DNA of 27,842 nucleotides from Sphingomonas sp. (GTDB lineage: Bacteria > Pseudomonadota > Alphaproteobacteria > Sphingomonadales > Sphingomonadaceae): the NCBI GenBank assembly GCA_003248865.1, contig QFPK01000027.1, positions 1-27,842 of the forward strand, in the 5' to 3' direction. The translations under genes and the position numbers were made by a program. The notes below the pieces were generated by a model. The model made no database searches and had not been told where the DNA came from. It saw only the letters and a list, made by a program, of their open reading frames with translations. Below, one piece after another: positions 1-6,873 of the stretch. Within the stretch, counting starts at the first letter, position 1. Each line of letters opens with the position of its first letter.

Positions 1-1125
1 CGCGCCCGACGACGCCGCTCGGGACGGAAAATGATTGTCCTGCGGTCGGATTCAGGCGAAACTCACGTCAGACGGCATGCCACTTGGGGAATGTATGCTT
101 ACTACGCCTGCCCGGCCTGCGGCGGCGTAACCGAGGAAACGGGGAAGGTCGCCATGATCGCCAAGGGTCGATGGCGCGCCACGAAGCCTGAAGTGACGGG
201 GCATCACAGCTATAGGCTGTCCACCTTCGGCGCTTCGGCGCTCTCGACGGCAACCTGGGGCGTCCTGGCAACGGAATTTGTGGCTGCGAAGCGCGATCCA
301 GCCTTGCTCAAAACATGGGTGAACACAGTCGCCGGGCAGGTTTGGCGTGACGATTCCGAGGGGCTCGATGACGCCGACCTTGCGGGCCGCAGGGAACCGT
401 TCGGCATCGATCGCATTCCGCCCGAAGTGTTGGTGATAACCGGCGGCGCTGATGTGCAGCATGACCGGATCGAACTCACCACTTTGGGCTGGACGGCAGC
501 AGGCGGCGCGCTGGTGCTTGCGCATGATGTCATCTGGGGCGACCCGTTCGGCGATGACTTGTGGTTGGATCTGGATGCCCATCTGAAGCGACGCTGGGAT
601 CACCCCAACGGCGGCACGATCGGATATGACGCAGCGCTGATAGACAGCGGTGACGGCAACACTGCTGAGGCCGTCTACGAATTCAGCCGCGCGCGGGCTC
701 GCGCTCGCATTTTCCCCTGCAAAGGCGTGCCGGGCTTCAGGGAATTGCCGGTCCGGCTGGGCAACGTGGCGGGGAAGAAATGGCTTCGCCTTCAGCTTGT
801 CGGGGTCGATCCGATCAAGCAACGGCTGATGAACATGGCCACGGGAGGCAGCAGCTTGCGCTTCAGTGATTCCCTGCCGGATTCGTGGTTCGAACAATTC
901 ACAGGCGAGCGGCTGCAGCGCCGGTATAGCAAAGGCGTTCCCGTGCTGGAGTGGCACCGTATGTCTGGGCGTCGCGTGGAAGCGCTCGATTGCGCCGTTT
1001 ACGCCGCGGCTGCCCGTGCGCTGGTGCCGCTAGATCTGAACCGGCGCACGGAGGAACTTGCCAGCCCGGCTGCGCCAGTTCGCAAGCGTAAAATGATCTG
1101 GGATTCCGAATTTATGGCACGTTGA
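1..1125 (+). CDS. Phage terminase large subunit, GpA family (5' truncated by the window edge)
   Basis: The frame is open from base 1, so the true start and the ATPase domain lie to the left; an ATG at 31 is internal. What remains is the end of the ATPase part with a zinc-ribbon-like CPACGG motif, then the GpA-type nuclease domain. The nuclease domain begins at GADVQHDRIELTTLGW, whose Asp matches the conserved acidic position of the family, and has a second acidic stretch LIDSGDGN. By family knowledge this protein cuts concatemeric DNA and drives it into the prohead through the portal encoded downstream. In lambda-like phages the portal follows closely; here about 1.5 kb of unrelated leftward genes intervene. 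The family assignment is firm. Confidence 0.9.
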   Translation, partial: RARRRRSGRKMIVLRSDSGETHVRRHATWGMYAYYACPACGGVTEETGKVAMIAKGRWRATKPEVTGHHSYRLSTFGASALSTATWGVLATEFVAAKRDPALLKTWVNTVAGQVWRDDSEGLDDADLAGRREPFGIDRIPPEVLVITGGADVQHDRIELTTLGWTAAGGALVLAHDVIWGDPFGDDLWLDLDAHLKRRWDHPNGGTIGYDAALIDSGDGNTAEAVYEFSRARARARIFPCKGVPGFRELPVRLGNVAGKKWLRLQLVGVDPIKQRLMNMATGGSSLRFSDSLPDSWFEQFTGERLQRRYSKGVPVLEWHRMSGRRVEALDCAVYAAAARALVPLDLNRRTEELASPAAPVRKRKMIWDSEFMAR

Positions 1126-1159
1126 ACAGCGTATGAGGCAATCATGAAATATGCCTGAA

Positions 1160-1516
1160 CTACAAATATGCAACTATTCCAGAAAATTCAATCTGATGAA
1201 GGCGATTTTCGGAATTTGGATCCAAGTAAACAGAATAATCAATCTGCAAAATTCTAGTCATAGTCAGCCTAAATCCGTTAACAGAAACCCTATATCTTGC
1301 ATTATGATTGAATGAAAAATCAATGATTGATGCATTTACTATACATCTGTTTATATCGACAGACGTATTATTTAAGTTAATATCAATTATCTGATTGTTC
1401 GCGCTTCCGTAATAATTCCTAGTAAGAACTTTTCGAAATATTAAGAACTTGCCGTTTTCTACTGGAAAACTGCGTTCTTCCGGAGCCAAAAGGAAGCCTG
1501 TTTCAAGCTCTGACAT
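1160..1516 (-). CDS. Hypothetical 118-residue protein in an A+T-rich insert
   Basis: The start is chosen at 1516 because GGGAGA lies a suitable distance upstream on the minus strand. The protein is rich in Asn, Ile, Val and Tyr with alternating hydrophobic residues, suggesting a beta-rich fold. It has no signal peptide, membrane segment or motif I recognise. Its DNA is clearly more A+T-rich than the terminase before it, and it is read against the structural operon. Both traits fit a cargo gene (moron) placed between terminase and portal. A probable terminator at 1609-1632 separates it from the leftward genes upstream, so it may have its own promoter in 1517-1600. No function can be given. Confidence 0.6.
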   Translation of the reverse strand: MSELETGFLLAPEERSFPVENGKFLIFRKVLTRNYYGSANNQIIDINLNNTSVDINRCIVNASIIDFSFNHNARYRVSVNGFRLTMTRILQIDYSVYLDPNSENRLHQIEFSGIVAYL

Positions 1517-1608
1517 GCTCGAATCTCCCGATTAAATGGCAATAAATTAGAGAGAAAATAGTTAATTTTACGATCGTCGTCAATTCCAAACTTGATGCTA
1601 AACAGACG

Positions 1609-1632
1609 TGCCGGGGCAATGAAGCCCCGGCA
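1609..1632 (-). terminator. Perfect 9-bp hairpin, probable end of the leftward 1662-2222 transcript
   Basis: TGCCGGGGC and GCCCCGGCA form a perfect 9-bp stem around a 6-base loop. On the minus strand the stem is followed by CGTCTGTTT, a modest U-rich tail. It sits just past the stop of the leftward gene at 1662, the expected place for an intrinsic terminator. The weak U tract lowers confidence. Confidence 0.6.
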
Positions 1633-1661
1633 GCCTGCGGTGACGTTGTGTGTTTATCGTA

Positions 1662-1922
1662 TTATTTGGATTCCGCGTAGGGTTTCCAATGCTCGAAACT
1701 TGGATCTTGCCCGGTGTGGGCTTTCTCCAACAGCTTTTCGTAATGGGCCTCCATGTCGCTCACCCCCAGCGACACAAGGATGTCTTGTGCGTCACTCTGA
1801 ACGCGCGCCAGCATTTCTAGAAGTTGCGCTTTGCTCCACGCCTCACCGTCGAAGGTGGCCGTGTGGCCACACACAAACAGGATGGAATCTGCTGCCTTCT
1901 GGATTTCAGTGATGTCTGTCAT
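1662..1922 (-). CDS. Hypothetical 86-residue acidic helical protein
   Basis: The start at 1922 is supported by GGAGAAA seven bases or so upstream on the minus strand. The product begins MTDITEIQKAADSILFVCG and is rich in Glu, Ala and Leu. It is predicted mostly helical, with no membrane segment and no recognised motif. It lies 12 bases downstream of the 95-residue gene that starts at 2222, so the two form a leftward pair controlled from the region around 2215-2273. A two-gene unit of small proteins inside a prophage can be a toxin-antitoxin or anti-phage pair, but nothing in either sequence identifies one. Confidence 0.65.
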   Translation of the reverse strand: MTDITEIQKAADSILFVCGHTATFDGEAWSKAQLLEMLARVQSDAQDILVSLGVSDMEAHYEKLLEKAHTGQDPSFEHWKPYAESK

Positions 1923-1934
1923 TTCAGTTTCTCC

Positions 1935-2222
1935 TTAAATTACGCCACCAACCATGAACCGCGCGAATCTGCGCGCTTCGAATTTTGCGACCGTCAGCTC
2001 CGCGACCGCGCACCCCTCCAGTTCCTCCAATCGTTTAAAGCCGTAACCGCTGCGGTATCCGAGGGCATAGTTACCATCCGCCAGCGCCCAGACGGCAGGC
2101 CAAACCACTTCGGGCGGGTCGTAGTCTGAGCCGCTGATAGTCGGCCGGGGGTCTACCCAGACGAGGCCGCTGCAACTGGCTTCCGTCACGAAATCCGGGG
2201 CAAATTCAAAATCAATGATCAT
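1935..2222 (-). CDS. Hypothetical 95-residue protein, first gene of a leftward pair
   Basis: The frame is open to an upstream ATG at 2273, but the start at 2222 is preferred because AAAGGACC precedes it by about six bases and the candidate promoter lies just beyond. The product begins MIIDFEFAPDFV and has a Trp/Pro-rich middle (VWVDPRP, VVWPAVWALADG) and a basic C-terminal stretch (KFEARRFARF). No domain is recognised. The start region lies inside an inverted repeat (2215-2249) that could fold over the ribosome binding site, so translation may be controlled. It is probably co-transcribed with the gene at 1662. Confidence 0.6.
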   Translation of the reverse strand: MIIDFEFAPDFVTEASCSGLVWVDPRPTISGSDYDPPEVVWPAVWALADGNYALGYRSGYGFKRLEELEGCAVAELTVAKFEARRFARFMVGGVI

Positions 2223-2249
2223 CGCTTCGGTCCTTTCGACGATGATCAT
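2215..2249 (-). promoter_or_regulatory. 10-bp inverted repeat spanning the start and SD of the 95-residue gene
   Basis: ATGATCATCG (2215-2224) and CGATGATCAT (2240-2249) are perfect inverted copies separated by 15 bases. The first arm holds the start codon of the leftward gene and the loop holds its SD. As DNA this could be an operator; as RNA it is a hairpin able to occlude or present the ribosome binding site. The right arm also overlaps the candidate -10 at 2245-2250. Confidence 0.45.
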
Positions 2250-2273
2250 CCGGCAGGCCAAAACAAGAGTCAA
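2245..2273 (-). promoter_or_regulatory. Candidate leftward promoter for the 1935-2222 and 1662-1922 pair
   Basis: Read on the minus strand there is a TTGACT -35 (2268-2273), a 17-base spacer and a GATGAT -10 (2245-2250). The -35 is good and the -10 only moderate. It lies just upstream of the leftward pair and next to the 26-bp repeats at 2280-2335, which could serve as activator or repressor sites. Confidence 0.4.
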
Positions 2274-2279
2274 GCCACT

Positions 2280-2335
2280 GATTTATAATCACTTTTTTGT
2301 TGATTCCGCGATTTACAATCACCTTTTTGTTGATT
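2280..2335. repeat. Two tandem 26-bp repeats, 30-bp period, operator-like
   Basis: Copies at 2280-2305 and 2310-2335 differ at only two positions and carry AATCAC, a T5-6 run and GTTGATT, a loose inverted repeat. The same core recurs in palindromic form at 2515-2554. The 30-bp period is near three helical turns, so bound proteins would sit on one face. Placement just upstream of a leftward promoter suggests a regulator binding array. The regulator is not identifiable in this window. Confidence 0.6.
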
Positions 2336-2353
2336 TTGCTGCGAAACGGAAAA

Positions 2354-2385
2354 GGCCTGCCGGTGTGTCGATCCACCGGCAGGCC
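2354..2385 (-). terminator. Perfect 12-bp hairpin, intrinsic terminator in the leftward direction
   Basis: GGCCTGCCGGTG and CACCGGCAGGCC pair perfectly around an 8-base loop. On the minus strand the stem is followed by TTTTCCGTTT, a good intrinsic-terminator form; on the plus strand no T tract follows. There is no convincing leftward gene to its right, so it may insulate the leftward promoter at 2245-2273 from read-through or end a short untranslated RNA. Confidence 0.6.
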
Positions 2386-2412
2386 GCCTCTCTGAAGGGA
2401 GAAGTGCCGCCC

Positions 2413-2472
2413 ATGTCCAACAAACGGCATAGCTCTGATGTCATGAAATCCGCGATTCGTCAAATGATATGA
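2413..2472 (+). CDS. Possible 19-residue leader peptide
   Basis: An ATG at 2413 follows AGGGAGAAG by about ten bases and opens a 19-codon frame (MSNKRHSSDVMKSAIRQMI) ending in TGA. It lies between the 12-bp hairpin and the palindromes before the structural-operon promoter. It could be a translated leader or chance; codon content is not decisive at this length. Confidence 0.2.
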   Translation: MSNKRHSSDVMKSAIRQMI

Positions 2473-2514
2473 AGATTAGATTTTCCGAACGCCGCCATGA
2501 GCTCCCCAAGATAT

Positions 2515-2554
2515 TCAACTTTTTCTTGACTCAAAGTAGTCAACTTTTTGTTGA
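2515..2554. promoter_or_regulatory. Two palindromic operator-like elements at the structural-operon promoter
   Basis: TCAACTTTTTCTTGA (2515-2529) and TCAACTTTTTGTTGA (2540-2554) are spaced 25 bp apart. The second is a perfect 5-bp inverted repeat around T5 and overlaps the -35 hexamer at 2551-2556. Related cores occur in the tandem repeats at 2280-2335. The position implies repression, or activation from the upstream copy, of the rightward morphogenesis operon. Confidence 0.55.
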
Positions 2555-2579
2555 AACTCTCGGAATAATCCCTTATTAA
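2551..2579 (+). promoter_or_regulatory. Probable sigma70-type promoter of the morphogenesis operon
   Basis: TTGAAA (2551-2556), a 17-base spacer and TATTAA (2574-2579) form a near-consensus promoter about 65 bases before the GTG start at 2644. It is the only strong rightward promoter I see between the terminase and the portal, and the following genes are tightly packed without obvious internal promoters. Confidence 0.6.
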
Positions 2580-2643
2580 TTGACTGTACGGGGCGAATCA
2601 TGCCATTTGCCGGGTCGACATTGCGACTCGGAGGCCATTTCCT

Positions 2644-3117
2644 GTGCAAACCTTGAAAGAAATTGCGGAATTCATCGCCGACGGGCGCCCCTTTGAGGCG
2701 CACCATCGCCGGTTGCGTTCTTTGCTTTCGAGTAAGGCTATCGTGCCGACGATTGAGGGTGGCGCCCCCACGGGGAGCCTCTTCGATAACCTTGAGGCCG
2801 CCCGCGCCCGATTGGGCGTGCGCCTGCTGGAAGTCGGCATTTCATCCCTGGAGGCGGCCTTCATCATCGCGAGAACCACGCGTGATGACAATTGGGCTGA
2901 GGTGGCGGCCGATCCGTGGATGTGGGAAATGTATGTTTCGCACGTCCGCAACGCACACGGCATTATCGAAACTTATGGCGAAATTAACGAACTTGGGACG
3001 CGCCAAGGTTATGAGTTGCCCCCCGTCCTGAAGGACAACAGGTACGAACCGTACGACGAGCCAAAGACGCTAGCGGTCACTAATATCGACCTGTCGGACA
3101 TTTTTTACGATGCTTGA
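2644..3117 (+). CDS. Hypothetical 157-residue phage protein upstream of the portal
   Basis: GTG start, chosen because GGAGG lies about ten bases upstream and no better in-frame start is near. The protein is acidic and mainly helical (MQTLKEIAEFIADGRPFEAHHRR at the N-terminus, MWEMYVSHVRNAHG in the second half). It has no recognisable domain and is too long to be the gpW joining protein, which appears later at 6254. Its stop overlaps the portal start by eight bases, a sign of translational coupling. First gene of the operon from the 2551 promoter, it probably has a packaging or head-assembly role, but that rests on position only. Confidence 0.7.
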   Translation: MQTLKEIAEFIADGRPFEAHHRRLRSLLSSKAIVPTIEGGAPTGSLFDNLEAARARLGVRLLEVGISSLEAAFIIARTTRDDNWAEVAADPWMWEMYVSHVRNAHGIIETYGEINELGTRQGYELPPVLKDNRYEPYDEPKTLAVTNIDLSDIFYDA

Positions 3118-4462
3118 CGGCATCCGTTCGAAGCTTGCGCGCGCCATTGCGCCCACCGGGCTGGCGCTTCGAAAAATCGATTCCGGCAGCTTCGCTCCAC
3201 GAACGCAGGGGTTCGGTGTGTTCGGTCGCACACAACCAGAAGTGAGCGCCGCCGCAACCGTCACCCGCTCGCGCGCTCGGTATCTGGCCACGTCGAATCC
3301 CTGGATTGCCAACGCTGTCGGAAATTGGACGGGAGCGCTGATCGGCGCTGGCATTACGCCGACAGGCAGCCCGGATGATGTGGCGAACTTCCTCGCATGG
3401 GGCCGCAGCGCAGATTTCGACGGACGGACGGATTTCAACGGCTTGTTGGTCGAAATTGCGCGCGCCATGGTTGTGGATGGGGAAAGTTTCATTCGTCTGC
3501 ACTTCGGACTCACCGGCCTGAAGCTGCAAATCCTGCCCGCCGAAATGGTGGACGAATCCCGAACGGCTGAACTCGCGAACGGCGGCTATGTGGTTCAGGG
3601 CGTCGAATTCGATGCCACCGGACAGCGGGTTGCGTACCATGTCCTCCCCCACCGCCCGACCGATCAGTTTAGCCGATTCACGTCTCCTATCAGGGTTCCG
3701 GCTGCCGAAATCCTGCATGTGTTCCGGCCAATTGGTGCCGGGCAGGTGCGGGGGATTTCCTGGCTGGCACCAATCGTTGTTCCGGCTAGCGAATTCGACG
3801 CGATTGTTGACGCACTGGCAGTCGGCATCAAAATTTCCGCCCTACACGCGGGCTTCATCGTCGATCAGAACGGAACAGGCGGCGCGTTCGATGACGCTGA
3901 CGGCGACGGCGAAATGTCGATGGAGCCGGGAACCGTTCGGCGCCTTCCGGCTGGGACGGACATTCGTTTTTCGTCGCCCGAACAGGCCAAGGATATCGGC
4001 CCCTTCCTGTCGTTTCAACTTCGCCAGCTTGCGGCCGGGCTCGGGTTGCCCAGCCACATGGTGGACGGCGACCTTTCGCAAGCGAACTACAGCAGCCTCC
4101 GCGCCGGCTTGCTGCCGTTTCGAACGCGGGTGGAACAAGTGCAATATTCCGTCCTGGTGCCCCAATTGCTGGACCCCGTGTGGGCGCGCGTCACGCTGGC
4201 ACCCCCGCCTGAGTGGCTGCCGCCCGCGTTCATGCAGGTCGATCCGGCCAAACAGGTCGAAGCCGATGTGGCGGAAATCGAAGCGGGCCTGGCATCCCGC
4301 CGCCAGAAGATCGCCGAACGCGGATGGAACGCAGACGCCCTTGACGCCGAAATTGCGGCCGATCGTGCCCGCGAATCCGCGCTGGGCCTGTCGTTCGGCA
4401 CTGCACCGGCTGCCGCTGAATCCCCCTCCACTGAACAGCAGGAGCAACCGCCCCATGACTGA
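3110..4462 (+). CDS. Phage portal protein, lambda gpB family
   Basis: The 450-residue product matches the lambda-type portal family along its length: an N-terminal stretch with RARYLATSNPWIANAVGNW, a DGESFIRL core, PAEMVDESR, then VLHVF-type and RGISWLAPIV motifs, and a C-terminal helical barrel region ending in an Ala/Glu/Gln-rich tail. Portals form a dodecameric ring at one capsid vertex through which the terminase pumps DNA and to which the neck attaches. Length is a little under lambda gpB (533). The ATG at 3110 overlaps the preceding stop, and the end overlaps the next start (ATGACTGA), giving strict translational coupling on both sides. All regions look intact. Confidence 0.93.
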   Translation: MLDGIRSKLARAIAPTGLALRKIDSGSFAPRTQGFGVFGRTQPEVSAAATVTRSRARYLATSNPWIANAVGNWTGALIGAGITPTGSPDDVANFLAWGRSADFDGRTDFNGLLVEIARAMVVDGESFIRLHFGLTGLKLQILPAEMVDESRTAELANGGYVVQGVEFDATGQRVAYHVLPHRPTDQFSRFTSPIRVPAAEILHVFRPIGAGQVRGISWLAPIVVPASEFDAIVDALAVGIKISALHAGFIVDQNGTGGAFDDADGDGEMSMEPGTVRRLPAGTDIRFSSPEQAKDIGPFLSFQLRQLAAGLGLPSHMVDGDLSQANYSSLRAGLLPFRTRVEQVQYSVLVPQLLDPVWARVTLAPPPEWLPPAFMQVDPAKQVEADVAEIEAGLASRRQKIAERGWNADALDAEIAADRARESALGLSFGTAPAAAESPSTEQQEQPPHD

Positions 4463-6248
4463 GAACTTCACCCGCGCCGCACCGATTTCGCCCACAAGCT
4501 GGGACGCCGAAAGTCGCACATTTACCGCGCTGATCAGCAGCGGGGCGCCCGTCATGCGCGCCAACGCACACGGCCAGTTTGAAGAACATCTGGACCTTTC
4601 CGCCGTCGATCTGGCTTCGATTTCGGCGGTACCCGTCCTGGATGGCCATCGGCAGGACGGCAGTGAGCGTGTTGTCGGCAAAGTATTGTCCGCCCGTCGC
4701 GACGCTGCCGGAATTCACGCCACGATTCAGCTCTCGGCAGCGGCCGACGTGGCGAGCGTCGTCACGAAGGTTGCCGAGGGCATCTTGCGCGGCTTGTCCA
4801 TCGGCTATCGCGCTGCCTCTCGTCGCGAAGCGCACGACACAAACCTCGGCAACCGATCGCCGCGCCGCATCATCATCGTTCCGGAAATTCGTGAAGTTTC
4901 CCTGGTCGCAATCCCGGCCGATCCGGAGGCCGTCATAAGGAGTCAAGAAATGCCCGAACAACAACAGCAGGAACAACAGCCGGGCGGCATCGCACCGGGC
5001 GCGGATATCGTCGCCACCCGCACGGAAATCCGCGCCATCGCAACGCGCGCCGGGCTGACGCCGGAATGGGCTGATGGCCAAATTGACAGCGGCGCCACGG
5101 CGGAAACCGCCAAGGCTGCGGCCTTCGACGCGCAAACGGCCACCCGCACGGCGCCGCTCATTCGGACGCAAGGTCCGACAAATGATGATCCGAACACCAT
5201 CATCACCCGCATGGGCGATGCTCTTGCGGCCCGTGTGAACGGAACCGCGCCCGACGCTGCTGCACGGCAGTATATGGGCTATACGCTCGCCGACACGGCT
5301 GCCGCTATCCTTGCTCTGCGCGGTGTCAGCACCACGGGGATGGATCGTGAAACCATCCTGCGCACGGCGCAGCACACAACTTCGGATTTTCCGAATCTGG
5401 TGATGGGCACCGGCAATCGGGCGCTTCTTCCTGCCTATGAGGCAGCAGCGAGCCCGCTAAAACAGCTCGCCCGGCAGACGATGCTTCCGGATTTCCGTTC
5501 GACCTATCGCCTGAAGGCGGGTGAAATCGGCGCCCTGGAAAAGGTGTCCGAATCCGGAGAAATTACGGCAACCTCCCGCGCCGAAGCCGTGGAAGCCTAT
5601 GCGCTCGACACGTATGGCGCGACCTTCAGCCTGTCCCGTAAGGCGTTGATTAACGATGACCTCGGGGCCTTCCGCGATTGGGGGACGTCTGCCGGGCGCT
5701 CGGCTGCTGCGAAGGAAGGCGATCTTCTCTTTTCTCTGCTGACGGCCGGTTCCGGCGCAGGCCCTGTCATGGGCGAGGACAACAAGCGCCTGTTCCATGC
5801 CGATCACGGCAACTTGGCCGCCGCTGGCGCCGCACCTTCCGAAACCACCCTTTCCGCCGCACGTCAGGCACTGCGCCAGATGAAAGGTTTGGGCGGCTCG
5901 GCAATCGCAGCCACGCCCGCTTTCGTGCTGTGCGGCCCGGCGCTGGAAACGCAGTTTGAAAAGCTGCTGACAGCCATCCAAGCGACCGCCTCTGCGGACG
6001 TGAATCCCTTCGGCGGAAAGCTCAACTTGCTCGTCGAAAACCGGATCACGGGCAACGGTTGGTACATTTTCGCCGATCCGGCCCAGCTCGCCATTCTCGA
6101 ATATGCGTATCTCAGCAGCGCCCCCGGACCCCAAATGGCCACCCGCGAAGGCTGGGGCGTGTTGGGAATGGAATTCCGCGTCACCCTCGATTTCGGCGCC
6201 GGTGCGATCGACTGGCGCGGCGCATTCCGCAACCCCGGCGCGGCTTAA
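4455..6248 (+). CDS. Prohead protease / major capsid protein fusion
   Basis: The start is ATG 4455, inside the portal stop region; the open frame extends further upstream but only as a shadow of the portal. The 597-residue product has two parts. Residues 1-170 resemble HK97/U35-type prohead proteases, with the likely catalytic His65 in VLDGHRQDG and Ser115 in RGLSIGY. After a Gln-rich linker (EQQQQEQQPGG, near residue 172) and a scaffold-like Ala-rich segment, roughly residues 290-597 form a gpT/HK97-fold major capsid protein with FRSTYRLKAGEIGALEKVSE and FHADHGN. By family knowledge the protease cleaves itself and the delta/scaffold part free during maturation. No separate scaffold or capsid gene exists here. 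Confidence 0.9.
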   Translation: MTENFTRAAPISPTSWDAESRTFTALISSGAPVMRANAHGQFEEHLDLSAVDLASISAVPVLDGHRQDGSERVVGKVLSARRDAAGIHATIQLSAAADVASVVTKVAEGILRGLSIGYRAASRREAHDTNLGNRSPRRIIIVPEIREVSLVAIPADPEAVIRSQEMPEQQQQEQQPGGIAPGADIVATRTEIRAIATRAGLTPEWADGQIDSGATAETAKAAAFDAQTATRTAPLIRTQGPTNDDPNTIITRMGDALAARVNGTAPDAAARQYMGYTLADTAAAILALRGVSTTGMDRETILRTAQHTTSDFPNLVMGTGNRALLPAYEAAASPLKQLARQTMLPDFRSTYRLKAGEIGALEKVSESGEITATSRAEAVEAYALDTYGATFSLSRKALINDDLGAFRDWGTSAGRSAAAKEGDLLFSLLTAGSGAGPVMGEDNKRLFHADHGNLAAAGAAPSETTLSAARQALRQMKGLGGSAIAATPAFVLCGPALETQFEKLLTAIQATASADVNPFGGKLNLLVENRITGNGWYIFADPAQLAILEYAYLSSAPGPQMATREGWGVLGMEFRVTLDFGAGAIDWRGAFRNPGAA

Positions 6249-6253
6249 CCGAT

Positions 6254-6466
6254 ATGGATCTTCCCGCGCTGATAGCCGCCCGCAAATCGCTGTTGGAAGC
6301 CCGCGTAAACGGCATGCGTCGTTACAAGGACTCCAATGGCGAGGAAATCGAATACAAGTCCGACTCCGAAATGCGGAACGCCCTGGCGGCCCTCGATGCC
6401 GAGATTGCACGGCTTCAGCGCGGGCAGCGATCCACCTTCACATTCCGAACCAGTAAAGGATTATAA
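6254..6466 (+). CDS. gpW-like head-tail joining protein
   Basis: The ATG at 6254, five bases after the capsid stop, gives a 70-residue protein; longer upstream frames are capsid shadows. The pattern is that of gpW: an N-terminal helix (MDLPALIAARKSLLEA), a short beta hairpin with charged residues (RRYKDSNGEEIEYKSDSE), a second helix (LAALDAEIARLQRGQ), and a basic tail. Size agrees with lambda gpW (68 residues). It plugs the portal and supports tail attachment. Lambda places W before the portal gene; here it follows the capsid fusion. Confidence 0.8.
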   Translation: MDLPALIAARKSLLEARVNGMRRYKDSNGEEIEYKSDSEMRNALAALDAEIARLQRGQRSTFTFRTSKGL

Positions 6467-6468
6467 CC

Positions 6469-6792
6469 ATGAAGAATTTTGTTCAACCGGGTGAAAACCT
6501 GACGATCCCCGCACCGGCCGACACGAAGTCCGGAGACGTTGTTATTGCCGGCGCCATCGTGGGCGTTGCTGCAGGTGACGCGCTGACGGGCGCTGACGTG
6601 GATGTCGTGACGATCGGCGTTTACAGCCTGCCGAAGGTGTCGGCGCTGGCCATCGCTTTGGGCGATCTGGTGTATTTCGACGCCGCAACCAAGTTGGTCA
6701 ACAAAACCAGCAGCGGAAACACGAAAATCGGGCATGCCGTGGCAGCTGCCGCGAACCCGTCGGCGACTGTTCAGGTGAAGCTAGCGGCCTGA
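6469..6792 (+). CDS. DUF2190-family capsid cement / decoration-like protein
   Basis: The 107-residue product begins MKNFVQPGENLTIPAP and continues with GDVVIAGAIVGVAAGDA, VTIGVYSLPK, GDLVYFDAATK and IGHAVAAAA. This is the characteristic small beta-barrel pattern of the DUF2190 family, found next to capsid genes in many siphophage-like prophages. Some members stabilise the capsid surface; that role here is by family and position. It starts two bases after the gpW-like stop. A strong hairpin follows its stop (6805-6844), which could raise mRNA stability for an abundant structural protein. Confidence 0.8.
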   Translation: MKNFVQPGENLTIPAPADTKSGDVVIAGAIVGVAAGDALTGADVDVVTIGVYSLPKVSALAIALGDLVYFDAATKLVNKTSSGNTKIGHAVAAAANPSATVQVKLAA

Positions 6793-6804
6793 TCATCGCC
6801 CGGC

Positions 6805-6844
6805 AGGGCGGCGGCGAGTTTTTAGCCTTTCGCGCCGTCGCCCT
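6805..6844 (+). terminator. Strong 12-bp hairpin after the DUF2190 gene (partial terminator or mRNA-stability element)
   Basis: AGGGCGGCGGCG (6805-6816) pairs with CGCCGTCGCCCT (6833-6844) with a single G-U pair, around a T-rich 16-base loop. No U-run follows, so it is unlikely to stop transcription fully. It occupies the only sizeable gap in the operon, so transcript attenuation or protection of the upstream capsid mRNA is the likely role. Confidence 0.4.
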
Positions 6845-6873
6845 GTCACCCCTCTTTCACGAAGGAACCACCA

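Noticed and set aside
2280..2554. Short repeats as a CRISPR array
   Set aside because: Only two tandem copies with a few bases between them, no unique spacers of constant length and no cas gene.
3588..4454. Upstream extension of the protease-capsid frame through the portal gene
   Set aside because: The portal is well supported in the other frame; the extension is Arg/Ser/Pro-rich and the ATG at 4455 begins the conserved protease domain.
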